This document shows, piece by piece, positions 1-9,744 of a DNA stretch of 64,000 nt. The DNA is from Massilia psychrophila. Its GTDB lineage: Bacteria > Pseudomonadota > Gammaproteobacteria > Burkholderiales > Burkholderiaceae_D. The stretch's first letter is position 1. Every line of letters begins with the position of its first letter. Below the pieces are notes generated by a model. The model ran no database searches and was not told the DNA's origin. It saw only the letters and a list, made by a program, of their open reading frames with translations. Made by a program: the position numbers and the translations under genes. The stretch is from contig NZ_PDOB01000010.1 of assembly GCF_002760665.1 (NCBI RefSeq), positions 62,001-126,000 on the forward strand, read 5' to 3'.

Positions 1-1
1 C

Positions 2-697
2 CAGTACGGGCTGACCCGGCTACTGCCGAAGATCGATTATGAGGCCATCGCGGCGAGCGGCAAGATCTTCGTCGGCTTTAGCGACATGACCGCTTTCCAC
101 ATGGCGCTGATGGCGAAAACCGGTGCGAAAAGTTATTGCGGGCCGATGTTCGCCGGCGACTTCGCCGTCGAACAGGCGGTCGACTTCACGCTCGACAATT
201 TCTGGCAATGCCTGGCCGGACCCACCCACGTCATTACGCAATTGGCGGCGGGCAATCCCAGCGTCAATCTGTCCGGCACGATCTGGGGCGGCAACCTGGC
301 GATGCTGGTGTCGCTGCTCGGCACCGAGTATTTTCCGCTGGTCGAGGACGGCATCCTGTTTATCGAGGACATCAACGAGCATCCCTACCGCATCGAACGG
401 ATGCTGTTGCAATTGATGCAGGCCGGCGTGCTGGCCAGGCAAAAAGCACTGGTGATCGGCGATATTTCGGGCTACCGCCTGACCCCGTCCGACCACGGCT
501 ACGATATCGACGTCATGCTGGCCTACCTGCGCAGCACGCTGCCGTTGCCGGTGCTGACCGGCTTGCAGTTCGGCCATATCGCGAGCCGCGTGACGATTCC
601 CTTCGGCGCCCAGGCCAACCTGGTGTCGGATGGCGAGCGGTTTCAGTTGACCATGAGCGACTATCCAACCATTGGCGCCATCCAGGGCGATGCCTGA
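2..697 (+). CDS. ldcA: LD-carboxypeptidase, 3' part (start lies before the window)
   Basis: Murein tetrapeptide LD-carboxypeptidase (peptidase S66), which removes the terminal D-alanine from recycled cytoplasmic muropeptides. The frame is open from base 2, so the N-terminal part is missing and 231 residues are visible. Three family motifs place the Ser-Glu-His triad: GFSDMT (nucleophile Ser about residue 27 of the visible part), the acidic segment FIEDINEHPYR, and QFGHI (catalytic His) near the C-terminus, where the family has them. The stop codon overlaps the ATG of the following oxidoreductase by 8 bases, so the two were probably co-transcribed. The family assignment is firm; the exact peptide specificity is inferred. 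Confidence 0.9.
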   Translation, partial: QYGLTRLLPKIDYEAIAASGKIFVGFSDMTAFHMALMAKTGAKSYCGPMFAGDFAVEQAVDFTLDNFWQCLAGPTHVITQLAAGNPSVNLSGTIWGGNLAMLVSLLGTEYFPLVEDGILFIEDINEHPYRIERMLLQLMQAGVLARQKALVIGDISGYRLTPSDHGYDIDVMLAYLRSTLPLPVLTGLQFGHIASRVTIPFGAQANLVSDGERFQLTMSDYPTIGAIQGDA

Positions 698-1972
698 ACC
701 GCTGCCCGGCGAACATTATTACCGGGCCACTTCGGTAGCCGACACCTATCCGCCATTGAGCGGCGCCACCGAATGCGCGGTCTGCATCATCGGCGCCGGC
801 TTTGCCGGGCTCGGCACCGCAATGTCGCTGATGGAGCGCGGCCGGTGCGACGGCGACGTCATCGTGCTCGAAGCCGAGGCCGTCGGCTTTGGCGCCTCGG
901 GGCGCAACGGCGGCTTCGTCTTCGGCGGCTTTTCGCTCGGCGAGCGCAGCCTGGTCGACGCGGTCGGTCTGGATAGCGCGCGCAAGCTGTACCGCCTCAC
1001 GCTCGACGCCGTGGACCTGATTCGGCGCCGGGTCGAACGCTACGGCATCGAATGCGAAGCGCGCGAGGAGGGCGTCTACCGGCCAACTGGTTCGGCGACG
1101 AGCGCATCCTCGATCGCCAGCAGCGCTTCATGGCGGACAGTTTAGGCGTCCAATGGCACAGGATCGGCCGCGCGGAACTGGCCGGCCGTCTGCTGACGAA
1201 ACGCTACTCCGGCGCCCTGTTCGAGCCGGGCGCCTTCCATTTTCATCCACTTAAGTACGCGCGGGGCCTGGCGCGCGCGCTCACCGACGGCGGCATCAAG
1301 GTGCACGAGCAGAGCCGGGCGATCCGGATCGCGCCTGAGGGCAAGGGTTGGCGGGTGACGACGGCGCAGGGCGAAGTGCGCGCGCGCGACGTCGTCGTGT
1401 GCTGCGGCGGCTATCTCGAGCGGCTGATGCCCCGGCTGGCCGGCGCCATGCTGCCGATTGCCACTTATGTGATGGCGACCGCGCCGCTCGGCGCGCGGAT
1501 GGACAGCGCGATGCGCGCCGGCGCGGCCGTCTACGACACCCGTTTCGCCTTCGATTACTACCGGCCGCTGGCGGACACCCGGCTGCTGTGGGGCGGGCGC
1601 ATCGCCGTGCGCGAACGCGGCGCCGGCGACGTCGCGCGGCTGCTGTATCGCGACATGCTGCGGGTTTATCCGCAACTGGCCGGCGTGAAAGTCGACTATG
1701 CCTGGAGCGGCAAGATGAGTTACGGACGCCACAAGATGCCGCAACTCGGGCGCTTGCCGGATGGTCAATGGTATGCAATGGGCTTCGGCGGCCACGGCAT
1801 CGGCCCCACCACGCTCGGCGGCGAAGTGCTGGCGCAAGCCCTGTGCGGCAACGACACCGCTCTTGCCCGCTTCGCGCCCTGGCAACTGCCGTCGACGGGC
1901 GGCCCGGCCGGCTTGTTCGCCGCCCAGCTGACGTACTGGTATTACGCCCTGCGCGACCGCCTGCGCGAGTAA
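690..1972 (+). pseudogene. FAD-dependent amine/amino-acid oxidoreductase (DAO family), frameshifted
   Basis: The N-terminal half has a Rossmann FAD site (IIGAGFAGLGTA) and the segment ASGRNGGFVFGG typical of DAO-family oxidases such as gamma-glutamylputrescine oxidase. From base 690 the frame runs to about base 1080, then continues as junk to a stop at 1145. The true continuation (ANWFGDERILDRQQRF onward, then FDYYRPLADTRLLWGG and the C-terminal GFGGHGIGPT) is in the frame ending at 1972. The switch fits loss of one base between about 1076 and 1086. It could be a real inactivating mutation or a sequencing error. Without the shift the protein would be about 427 residues, normal for the family. 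The start ATG overlaps the ldcA stop. Confidence 0.75.
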
Positions 1973-2075
1973 GCCAGAAGGAGCGTGGTTGCTTCGTTTG
2001 GGACCGCCCACCCGATATGCATCGCGCAATGGTAAAATCACCGGTTAATAGAAATCTTCATTAAAGGCTTCATCC

Positions 2076-3674
2076 GTGCTCTCTACCGCGAATATCACCA
2101 TGCAGTTCGGCGCCAAGCCGCTGTTCGAAAACATCTCCGTCAAGTTCGGCGACGGCAACCGTTATGGCTTGATCGGCGCCAACGGCTGCGGCAAGTCGAC
2201 GTTCATGAAAATCCTCGGCAACGACCTCGAAGCGTCGGGCGGCACCGTCATGCTCGATCCGAACGAACGCCTCGGTAAATTGCGCCAGGACCAGTTCGCG
2301 TTCGAAGAGATGCGCGTGCTCGACGTCGTCATGATGGGCCACACGGAACTGTGGAACGCGATCTCCGAACGCGACGCCATCTACGCCAACCTCGAGGCGA
2401 CCGACGACGATTACATGCACGCGGCCGAACTGGAATCGAAAGTGGCCGAGTACGATGGCTATTCGGCCGAAGCGCGCGCGGGCGAACTGCTGCTCGGCGC
2501 CGGCGTCTCGATCGAGCAGCACCAGGGCCCGATGAGCGCGGTTGCGCCAGGCTGGAAGCTGCGCGTGCTGCTGGCGCAGGCGCTGTTCTCGAACCCGGAC
2601 ATCCTGCTGCTCGACGAGCCGACCAACAACCTCGACATCAACACCATCCGCTGGCTGGAAGACGTGCTCAACGACCGTAACTCGACGATGATCATCATCT
2701 CGCACGATCGTCACTTCCTCAACCAGGTCTGCACCCACGTCGCCGACATGGACTACGGCACGCTGAAGGTCTACCCGGGCAATTACGACGAATACATGTT
2801 TGCCTCGACCCAGGCGCGCAACCAGCTGCTGTCGAACAACGCGAAAGCGAAAGACAAGGTCGCCGAACTGCAGGAGTTCGTGCGCCGCTTCGCCGCCAAC
2901 AAGTCGAAGGCGCGCCAGGCAACGTCGCGCGCCAAGCAGATCGAGAAAATCAAGGTCGAGGATCTCAAGCCGTCGTCGCGCGCCTACCCGTTCGTGCGTT
3001 TCGAGGCCGAAAAGAAGCTGCACCGCCTGGCGGTCGAAGTGGAAGGCATCTCGAAAAAATACGAGCACCAGCTGTTCAAGAATTTTTCCATCATGGTCGA
3101 GGCGGGCGAGCGCATCGCCATCATCGGCGCCAACGGCGCCGGCAAAACGACGCTGCTGCGCACCATCGGCGGCGACGTGAGCGGCCTGAAGCCCGATACC
3201 GGCCGCGTCAAGTGGGCGGAAAACGCCAACGTCGGCTACATGCCGCAGGATCCGACGGAAGAATTCCCGACCGACGCCGTGCTGACCGACTGGATCGGCC
3301 AGTGGACGAAAGAGGGCGACGACGACCAGGCCGTGCGTTCGATCCTGGGCCGTCTGCTGTTCGGCGGCGACGACGTCAAGAAATCGGTGAAGGTGCTGTC
3401 CGGCGGCGAAAAGGGCCGCATGATGTACGGCAAGCTGATGCTTGGCCGCCACAACGTGATGCTGCTCGACGAGCCGACCAATCACATGGACATGGAGTCG
3501 ATCGAGTCGCTCAACATCGCGCTGGAAAAGTACACCGGCACCCTGATCTTCGTCTCGCACGACCGCGAGTTCGTGTCGTCGCTGGCGACCCGCATCCTCG
3601 AGATCAAGGAAGACGGCATCACGGATTACCTGGGCAACTACGAAGATTACCTGAAAAGCCAGGGCATCGACTAA
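2076..3674 (+). CDS. ybiT: ABC-F family ATPase, YbiT-like
   Basis: Soluble ABC-F protein of 532 residues with two ATP-binding cassettes and no membrane segment; family members act on the ribosome as translation factors. Cassette 1 has Walker [10 protein letters not shown] (about 35-43), the unusual signature region [15 protein letters not shown] characteristic of YbiT, and Walker [13 protein letters not shown]. Cassette 2 has [17 protein letters not shown] and [11 protein letters not shown]. The charged linker between them (about 240-320) is the P-site tRNA interaction region in this family. The start is GTG at 2076, with AAAGG 8 bases upstream and TAAAAT at about 2034 as a possible -10 element. 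Family confidence is high; the precise role in the cell is not established. Confidence 0.92.
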   Translation: MLSTANITMQFGAKPLFENISVKFGDGNRYGLIGANGCGKSTFMKILGNDLEASGGTVMLDPNERLGKLRQDQFAFEEMRVLDVVMMGHTELWNAISERDAIYANLEATDDDYMHAAELESKVAEYDGYSAEARAGELLLGAGVSIEQHQGPMSAVAPGWKLRVLLAQALFSNPDILLLDEPTNNLDINTIRWLEDVLNDRNSTMIIISHDRHFLNQVCTHVADMDYGTLKVYPGNYDEYMFASTQARNQLLSNNAKAKDKVAELQEFVRRFAANKSKARQATSRAKQIEKIKVEDLKPSSRAYPFVRFEAEKKLHRLAVEVEGISKKYEHQLFKNFSIMVEAGERIAIIGANGAGKTTLLRTIGGDVSGLKPDTGRVKWAENANVGYMPQDPTEEFPTDAVLTDWIGQWTKEGDDDQAVRSILGRLLFGGDDVKKSVKVLSGGEKGRMMYGKLMLGRHNVMLLDEPTNHMDMESIESLNIALEKYTGTLIFVSHDREFVSSLATRILEIKEDGITDYLGNYEDYLKSQGID

Positions 3675-3697
3675 CCGAGGCGGAGAGCCAATCAGCA

Positions 3698-4831
3698 ATG
3701 AACATCATGCCGATAACGAAGTTCGAATACGACCATCCGCAGGCAGGCCAGAGCTGTACCGCGCAGGCCTGGGCGCGCGCGCCGGAGACGCCATCCGCCG
3801 ACGAGCGCAGCATGCTGAAGGACAAAATCCGGCGCCTGCTCAAGCAACGCGAGGCGGTGCTGGTGGCCCATTATTATGTCGACGCCGACCTGCAGGACCT
3901 GGCCGAAGAAACCGGCGGCTGCGTCTCCGACTCGTTGGAAATGGCGCGTTTCGGGCGCGACCATCCGGCCAAAACCCTGGTCGTGGCCGGCGTGCGTTTC
4001 ATGGGCGAGACGGCCAAAATATTGAGCCCCGAAAAGCGCATCCTGATGCCAGATCTCGACGCCACCTGTTCGCTCGACCTGGGCTGCCCGGCTGACGAAT
4101 TCGCGCAATTTTGCGACCAGCATCCGGACCGCACGGTGGTGGTGTACGCCAACACCAGCGCGGCCGTGAAAGCGCGCGCCGACTGGATGGTGACGTCGTC
4201 GATCGGCCTGGACATCGTCGCCCACCTGCACGCGCAGGGCAAGAAGATCCTGTGGGCGCCGGACCGCCACCTCGGTTCCTACATCCAGAAGAAGACCGGG
4301 GCCGACATGCTGCTGTGGCAGGGTTCCTGCCTGGTGCACGACGAATTCAAGGGCATTGAACTCGATTTGCTGAAAGCTGACTACCCGGCCGCAAAAGTGC
4401 TGGTGCACCCGGAGTCGCCGGCCAACGTGGTGGCGCTGGCCGACGTGGTCGGCTCGACTACCCAGTTGATCGACGCCGCCCGCAGCATGGATGCGACCAC
4501 TTTTATTGTCGCCACCGACAACGGCATCCTGCACAAGATGCGCCTCGCCGCGCCCGGCAAGCACTTCATCGAGGCGCCGACCGCCGGCAACAGCGCCACC
4601 TGCAAGAGCTGCGCGCATTGCCCGTGGATGGCGATGAACGGCCTGCGCAACCTGGCCGACGTGCTGGAAAACATGAACAACGAAGTGTTCGTCGAGCCCA
4701 ATATCGGCAAGCAGGCGGTGCGTTCGATCGACCGCATGCTCGATTTCGCGGCGGCGAAAAAAGCCCGTGCCTTGCCAAGCGGCGAACTGGCGAAAGAAGC
4801 CGTATTGTTTTCAGGAGTCGGTCCCGCATGA
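3698..4831 (+). CDS. nadA: Quinolinate synthase A
   Basis: Condenses iminoaspartate (made by NadB) with dihydroxyacetone phosphate to quinolinate, the second step of de novo NAD synthesis, using a [4Fe-4S] cluster. The 377-residue protein has the cluster cysteines in their usual contexts: [10 protein letters not shown] (Cys124), [11 protein letters not shown] (Cys211) and the [10 protein letters not shown] block (302-308), which supplies the third ligand. The substrate-binding region [17 protein letters not shown] is intact. The ATG at 3698 lies 23 bases after the ybiT stop, with GGCGGAGAG upstream. The stop overlaps the nadC start in an ATGA arrangement, indicating translational coupling. 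Confidence 0.96.
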   Translation: MNIMPITKFEYDHPQAGQSCTAQAWARAPETPSADERSMLKDKIRRLLKQREAVLVAHYYVDADLQDLAEETGGCVSDSLEMARFGRDHPAKTLVVAGVRFMGETAKILSPEKRILMPDLDATCSLDLGCPADEFAQFCDQHPDRTVVVYANTSAAVKARADWMVTSSIGLDIVAHLHAQGKKILWAPDRHLGSYIQKKTGADMLLWQGSCLVHDEFKGIELDLLKADYPAAKVLVHPESPANVVALADVVGSTTQLIDAARSMDATTFIVATDNGILHKMRLAAPGKHFIEAPTAGNSATCKSCAHCPWMAMNGLRNLADVLENMNNEVFVEPNIGKQAVRSIDRMLDFAAAKKARALPSGELAKEAVLFSGVGPA

Positions 4832-5715
4832 ACTACTTTAACAATATGAGCAGCAATTTACGTAATCCCTACAATGCATTCGACGCGGCGCTGCAGTCGG
4901 CGTTCGAATCGAACCTGCTGGCAGCATTACTGGAAGACATCGGTAGCGGCGACGTGACCGGCCTGCTGGTACCAAGCGACACCCGCGCGCGCGCGCGCGT
5001 GATCGTGCGCGAGGACGCGGTGCTGTGCGGCGCGCCGTGGTTCGACGGCGTGATGCAGGCGCTGGACGACAATACGCAAGTCGAATGGAATTATGCTGAA
5101 GGCGACCTGATGCTTGCCGGTAGCGTCGTGTGCAGCATCGACGCGGCGCCGCGCTCGCTGCTGACGGCCGAACGGGCCGCGCTCAATTTCCTCCAACTGA
5201 TGTCGGGCGTGGCGAGCGCGACCCGCCGTTACGTCGACGCCGTGGCCGGTACCAAGGCGGCGATCCTCGACACCCGCAAGACGCTGCCGGGCCTGCGCCA
5301 GGCGCAAAAGTACGCGGTGCGGGTCGGTGGCGGCAAGAACCAGCGCATGGCCTTGTTCGATGGCATCCTGATCAAGGAAAACCATATCGCCGCGGCCGGC
5401 GGCGTTGGCCGCGCACTGGCGGCAGCTGCCGCGTTGAACTCCGGCAAACCGGTGCAGATCGAAGTCGAGACGCTGGCGCAATTGTCGGACGCGCTGGCGG
5501 CCGGCGCCACCTCGGTGCTGCTGGATAATTTCGAGCTCGACGCGATGCGCCAGGCGGTGGCGCTAAATGCCGGGCGCGCGCTGCTGGAAGCTTCCGGCGG
5601 CGTCAGCTTGGACAGCGTGCGGGCAATCGCCGAGACCGGCGTCGACCGCATATCGGTCGGCAGCCTGACCAAGGACGTCAAGGCGACCGACTACTCGCTG
5701 CGGATCGTCGATTAA
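4828..5715 (+). CDS. nadC: Nicotinate-nucleotide pyrophosphorylase (carboxylating)
   Basis: Converts quinolinate and PRPP to nicotinate mononucleotide. The 295-residue protein shows [10 protein letters not shown] near the N-terminus, the phosphate and quinolinate-binding [10 protein letters not shown] and [12 protein letters not shown], the catalytic lysine region LIKENHI, and the C-terminal [23 protein letters not shown] barrel end. It overlaps nadA by 4 bases (ATGA). An alternative Met seven codons in (MSSN) is possible, but the coupled ATG is the better choice. Function is certain from motifs and from pairing with nadA. Confidence 0.96.
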   Translation: MNYFNNMSSNLRNPYNAFDAALQSAFESNLLAALLEDIGSGDVTGLLVPSDTRARARVIVREDAVLCGAPWFDGVMQALDDNTQVEWNYAEGDLMLAGSVVCSIDAAPRSLLTAERAALNFLQLMSGVASATRRYVDAVAGTKAAILDTRKTLPGLRQAQKYAVRVGGGKNQRMALFDGILIKENHIAAAGGVGRALAAAAALNSGKPVQIEVETLAQLSDALAAGATSVLLDNFELDAMRQAVALNAGRALLEASGGVSLDSVRAIAETGVDRISVGSLTKDVKATDYSLRIVD

Positions 5716-5832
5716 GAGGCAACACTGCAGAGGTTGTATTAAAAAACGATCATGGCAGGATCAGTGTCAGCTCAACCGGAAGATTGCCACTCTGCACCGA
5801 CCGCACCACGCTATCACCCTCACCCCCCGACC

Positions 5833-6708
5833 TCACCACGCTCGCCGCTGCCCAGCGCGCAGCGCCGGCAGCAGCCGTTCGGCCGAGCCGTCGATCTTCA
5901 GGCTGAACAAATCGTCGGCGCGGGTGATGCCGAGGTTGATCGCGGCGATCGGTTTATTCATTGCCGCCGCCATCCGGCAAAAGCGGAAGCCTGAGAACAC
6001 CATCAGCGACGAACCGACCACCAGCAGCGCGTCGGCCGCTTCCATCGCCGCCAGGGCCTGCGTGGTGCAGGCGGGGGCGACGCCGTCGCCGAAGAACACG
6101 ACGTTTGGTTTCAGCGTGCCGCCGCAATGGACGCAGTCGGGAACGTGGAATCGGGCCAGCGCATCGGGCTCGAAGTGGGCGTCGCCGTCCGGCGCGGCGC
6201 CAATGTCGGCGCCAGAGGCTGGTATCCCCGGGTTGAGTTCTTCCAGCAAATCTTGCACGAACCGGCGCGAAAAGCCGGCGTGGCAGTCGAGGCAGACGAC
6301 GCCGTGGATATTGCCGTGCAATTCGATGACGTCATGGCTGCCTGCACGCTGGTGCAGGCCGTCGACGTTTTGCGTGATCAAGCCGCCGAGCCTGGCGTCG
6401 GCCTGCAGCTCGGCAATCGCCTGGTGGGCCGGGTTCGGCGCCGCGCGCGCGAGGGCAGGGTAGCCGACCATGCTGCGCGCCCAGTAGCGCTTGCGCACCG
6501 CCTCGAACTTGCGGAACTCCGGCCCTTGTATCGGCGCCTTGCCGCGCCGGATACCGTCGGGGCCGCGGTAATCGGGAATGCCCGACGCGGTGCTGATGCC
6601 GGCGCCGGTCAGCACCAGCACGCGGCGCAGCGGCGCCAGGAAGCGGGTCAATTGATCGACCTGGCCTTGTTCATCCGGGCCGGTCGGGCGCATGTGCATA
6701 TATTGCAT
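5833..6708 (-). CDS. NAD-dependent sirtuin deacylase (class II, SIR2 family)
   Basis: Sirtuins remove acyl groups from lysine using NAD+, releasing nicotinamide and O-acyl-ADP-ribose. The 291-residue form from the ATG at 6708 has GAGISTASGIPDYRGPDG (from 35, the class II signature), TQNVDGLH (112-119), the catalytic His131 in ELHGN, zinc cysteines 139, 142, 192 and 195, and PNVVFFGD. The frame is open to 7005, but upstream residues are not sirtuin-like. ATGs at 6699 and 6693 are alternatives, and none has a strong ribosome site. It lies convergent to nadC and between NAD biosynthesis genes. Whether it acts on protein lysines or mainly as a lipoamidase or ADP-ribosyltransferase, as some class II members do, cannot be told. 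Confidence 0.88.
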   Translation of the reverse strand: MQYMHMRPTGPDEQGQVDQLTRFLAPLRRVLVLTGAGISTASGIPDYRGPDGIRRGKAPIQGPEFRKFEAVRKRYWARSMVGYPALARAAPNPAHQAIAELQADARLGGLITQNVDGLHQRAGSHDVIELHGNIHGVVCLDCHAGFSRRFVQDLLEELNPGIPASGADIGAAPDGDAHFEPDALARFHVPDCVHCGGTLKPNVVFFGDGVAPACTTQALAAMEAADALLVVGSSLMVFSGFRFCRMAAAMNKPIAAINLGITRADDLFSLKIDGSAERLLPALRAGQRRAW

Positions 6709-6792
6709 ATTAGTCAAATTTAACCTAGGATCGGATCTTTCCAATTTAACAGAAAGCTTCAACATGCGCTGCTTCGTCCTGGCCTCGATCCT

Positions 6793-6944
6793 TGGTTCCA
6801 TATCGACGGCAAGGCGCAAAATTACGGCGTCGAGGTGTGGCAGATGATCAAGGTCGCCGACGACAAATGGAAAATCGCCAGCGTGATGCGGCCGAGGCCC
6901 TGGGCAAATCCTTCGACATCGTTGACGCGGTCGGCGAACTATAG
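6793..6944 (+). pseudogene. Remnant of an NTF2/SnoaL-like protein
   Basis: A short stretch reads WFHIDGKAQNYGVEVWQMI followed by KVADDKWKIASV (6793-6885), the C-terminal strand pattern of NTF2/SnoaL-like (DUF4440-type) small proteins. The frame is then lost, and a second frame from about 6882 reads DAAEALGKSFDIVDAVGEL with a stop at 6942-6944. No start codon with a ribosome site and no N-terminal half can be found. It is therefore a degraded tail rather than a gene. The family label is tentative. It fills most of the sirtuin-EamA gap. Confidence 0.4.
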
Positions 6945-7026
6945 GCTCCGGGCAATTGCGGCAGCGTGCGTTTGATTGGCACGGCAGGGCGGTTCTTGCG
7001 GTCAAAAATGAAAAACTCGCGGCAGC

Positions 7027-7938
7027 CTAACGTGAAGCCCATGCAATGCCGCCGACGATCAGGGCAAAAGCGGCAATGTGGTACAGCTGCGGCAGTTCAC
7101 CCAGGAAAGCCGACGACATTAGCGCCGCGAACAGCGGCGTCAGGTTGGTGAAGAAGGCGCCGACGGTGGGTCCGGCACGCTGCACGCCGGCGCCCCAACA
7201 GCGCATTGCGATCACCGCCGGGCCGATGGCGACGAACAGCAGCGCCGCCACCACCTGCCAGCTCCAGTCTATGTGAACGTCCCGCACCGACCATTCGATC
7301 CCGGCCAGCGCGCCGGACCAGAGCACGCCGTAGATCACTTGCGCCAACAGGAAGGCGGCCCAGTCGGCGCGCACGCCCGGCCGGTCCCTGGAATGCAGCT
7401 TGCCAGATTGAAGCAGCAACCAGCTGTAGAACGACCAGCAGATCGTCGCCAGGATCATGTAGCCGTCGCCGGCGACGAGCCGCAGCGCCGCCAGCTGGCG
7501 CCATTCGCCGCGCGAGAGCACCAGCAGCACGCCGGCAATCGACAGCGCGGCGCCGACCAGCTGGCGGGGCCGCGCCGGCATGCCGAAAAACAGCCCGCCG
7601 ACCAGCAGCATCCACACCGGCATGCCGGCCGCCACCAGGGTGACGTTGATCGGCGTCGAGGTTTGCAGTGCCAGGTATTGCAACGAGTTGTAGAGGCCAA
7701 CGCCGAGCAGGCCGAGCAGGCTGTAGCGGCGCCAGTGTTGCCACAGCCCGCTGCCGGGCCGCAGCATGGCGCGCCCGAGCGGCAGCAGGATCAGCAGCGC
7801 GATCGACCAGCGCAGCAGGTTCAGCGTCATCGGCGGCACCGCATCGCGCACCAGCCGCCCGACGATGGCGTTACCGGCCCACAGCAGCGGTGGAACGGTC
7901 AGCAGCAACGCGGTGGAAGCGGTCAATGTGCGGTTCAT
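7027..7938 (-). CDS. EamA/DMT-family transporter
   Basis: An inner-membrane protein of 303 residues with about ten hydrophobic segments in two EamA repeats (first about 10-145, second about 160-300), the drug/metabolite transporter architecture. Features include PPLLWAGNAIVGRLVRD at the start of repeat 1 and the ending NLTPLFAALMSSAFLGELP. Such proteins usually export amino acids or other small metabolites; the substrate is unknown. It is 59 bases downstream of nadB on the same strand and could share its transcript, but no functional link is evident. Confidence 0.88.
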   Translation of the reverse strand: MNRTLTASTALLLTVPPLLWAGNAIVGRLVRDAVPPMTLNLLRWSIALLILLPLGRAMLRPGSGLWQHWRRYSLLGLLGVGLYNSLQYLALQTSTPINVTLVAAGMPVWMLLVGGLFFGMPARPRQLVGAALSIAGVLLVLSRGEWRQLAALRLVAGDGYMILATICWSFYSWLLLQSGKLHSRDRPGVRADWAAFLLAQVIYGVLWSGALAGIEWSVRDVHIDWSWQVVAALLFVAIGPAVIAMRCWGAGVQRAGPTVGAFFTNLTPLFAALMSSAFLGELPQLYHIAAFALIVGGIAWASR

Positions 7939-7997
7939 GCATTCTCGAAATTAAAAAACCCGCCGGTCAGCGGGTTGGGTCTCGGTAGCGAAGTCGT

Positions 7998-9617
7998 TCA
8001 GCGCCGCGGCGGCGTCAGCACGCTGGGCAGCGCCTTCGGCAAGGTGGCCGGATAATCGCGACTGAAATGCAGGCCGCGGCTTTCGTGGCGCGACAGCGCG
8101 CTGTTGACGATCAGCGAGGCCACCTCGACCAGGTTGCGCAGTTCGAGCAAGTCGTGCGAGATGCGGAAGTGGTGATAATACTCGTCGATTTCTTCCTTCA
8201 GCAGCGCGATGCGGTGCTGGGCGCGTTCGAGCCGCTTGGTGGTGCGCACGATGCCGACGTAATTCCACATAAAGCGGCGCAGTTCGTCCCAGTTGTGCGA
8301 GATGACCACTTCTTCGTCGGCATTGGTGACCCGGCTTTCGTCCCACAGCGGCAACGCGGGCAGCGTGAATTTCGGCTGGGCGGCGACGAACTGGGCGCAG
8401 GCGCGGCCGACCACCAGGCATTCGAGCAGCGAGTTGCTGGCCAGCCGGTTGGCGCCGTGCAGGCCGGTGCAGGCGGTTTCTCCGACCGCGTACAAGCCTT
8501 CGAGGTCGGTGCGCCCGGAAAGATCGGTGACCACGCCGCCGCAGGTGAAGTGCACCGCCGGCACCACCGGGATCGGCTGCTTCGTGATGTCGATCCCGAG
8601 TTCGAGGCAGCGCGCGTAAATGGTCGGGAAGTGTTCGATGAGGAAATCGGCCGGCAGGTGGCTGATGTCGAGGTTGACGTAGTCGACGCCGCGCTTTTTC
8701 ATCTCGAAGTCGATGGCGCGGGCGACGACGTCGCGCGGCGCCAGTTCGCCGCGCTCGTCATGCATCGGCATGAAGCGGGTGCCGGCGGCGGCGCCCGCTT
8801 CGGGCGGCAGCAGCAGCCGCCCGCCTTCGCCGCGGATCGCCTCCGTGATCAGGAACGACTTGGCGAACGGATGGTACAGGCAGGTCGGGTGGAACTGGAT
8901 GAATTCCATGTTCGACACGCGGCAGCCGGCGCGCCAGGCCATCGCAATGCCGTCGCCGGTGGCGGTGTCGGGATTGGTGGTGTACAGGTAGGTCTTGCCG
9001 GCGCCGCCGGTGCACAGCACGGTGTGCTCGGCTTCGAACGTGAGCACCGCGCCGGTTTTTTCATCCTGCACGTACAGGCCGAGGCAGCGCGGCGCCACCG
9101 GATGGCCGGCTTGCGGGTGTTTGGCGACCAGCTTGTCGGAGCTGATGACGTCGATCGCGCAGTGCTGCTCGAACAGCGAGATATTCGGATGGGCGCGCAC
9201 CTTTTGCTCGAGCGTGAGCTGCACCGCGTGGCCGGTGGCGTCGGCGGCGTGGATGATGCGGCGCTGGCTGTGGCCGCCTTCTCGCGTCAGGTGGAAGCCC
9301 ATCTCCGCGTTGGCGTCGCGGGTGAACGGCACGCCTTGCTCGATCAGCCATTCGATCGCTTCGCGGCCATGCTCGACGATGTAGCGGGTGGCCGCCTCGT
9401 CGCACAGGCCGGCGCCGGCGACCAGGGTGTCGTCGATGTGTTCCTGGAAGCTGTCGCCCGAATCGAGCACGGCGGCGATGCCGCCCTGGGCCCAGTTGCT
9501 GGCGCCATCTAACAGGGCGCGCTTGGAAATGATGGCGACTGTACGGGTCTGCGCCAGGTGCAGGGCGACCGACAGGCCGGCCAGTCCGCTGCCGACAATT
9601 GCGACGTCAAATTTCAT
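7998..9617 (-). CDS. nadB: L-aspartate oxidase
   Basis: FAD flavoprotein of 539 residues oxidising L-aspartate to iminoaspartate, the first step of de novo NAD synthesis. It shows the N-terminal FAD dinucleotide fold VGSGLAGLSVALHLA, the NadB signature DGASNWAQGGIAA, TREGGHSQRRIIHAADATG, the active-site loop around HFTCGGVVTDLSGRT, and GANRLASNSLLECLV. The C-terminal helical domain is complete. It is separated from nadA-nadC by the sirtuin and EamA genes and lies on the opposite strand. A TATAGT element lies about 40 bases upstream in the divergent sense. Confidence 0.96.
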   Translation of the reverse strand: MKFDVAIVGSGLAGLSVALHLAQTRTVAIISKRALLDGASNWAQGGIAAVLDSGDSFQEHIDDTLVAGAGLCDEAATRYIVEHGREAIEWLIEQGVPFTRDANAEMGFHLTREGGHSQRRIIHAADATGHAVQLTLEQKVRAHPNISLFEQHCAIDVISSDKLVAKHPQAGHPVAPRCLGLYVQDEKTGAVLTFEAEHTVLCTGGAGKTYLYTTNPDTATGDGIAMAWRAGCRVSNMEFIQFHPTCLYHPFAKSFLITEAIRGEGGRLLLPPEAGAAAGTRFMPMHDERGELAPRDVVARAIDFEMKKRGVDYVNLDISHLPADFLIEHFPTIYARCLELGIDITKQPIPVVPAVHFTCGGVVTDLSGRTDLEGLYAVGETACTGLHGANRLASNSLLECLVVGRACAQFVAAQPKFTLPALPLWDESRVTNADEEVVISHNWDELRRFMWNYVGIVRTTKRLERAQHRIALLKEEIDEYYHHFRISHDLLELRNLVEVASLIVNSALSRHESRGLHFSRDYPATLPKALPSVLTPPRR

Positions 9618-9661
9618 GGTTGCTCACGCTGGGGTGCACAAAAGCACCACTATAATCTATT

Positions 9662-9710
9662 TGCCCGGGCGCCGCCGACCCGCATGGAGCTCGTGGGTCG
9701 AGCCCGGGCA
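9662..9710. repeat. Long inverted repeat / hairpin between hydrolase 1 and nadB
   Basis: GCCCGGGC occurs at 9663-9670 and again at 9702-9709, with a second pair of arms inside (CGACCC at 9676-9681 and GGGTCG at 9695-9700). This makes a strong cruciform or RNA hairpin. It follows the stop of the upstream gene on the minus strand but lacks a U-tract, so it is at best a weak or Rho-assisted terminator. Confidence 0.5.
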
Positions 9711-9744
9711 GGGCGCTTGACCGCGCATGCTCCGGAACTCGGGC

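Noticed and set aside
2070-3698. 542-codon minus-strand frame opposite ybiT
   Set aside because: Shadow of a high-GC gene; it reads as repeated His/Val/Arg-rich text, while the plus frame has complete ABC-F motifs.
8067-9512. 481-codon plus-strand frame opposite nadB
   Set aside because: Antisense shadow; nadB has all family motifs on the minus strand.
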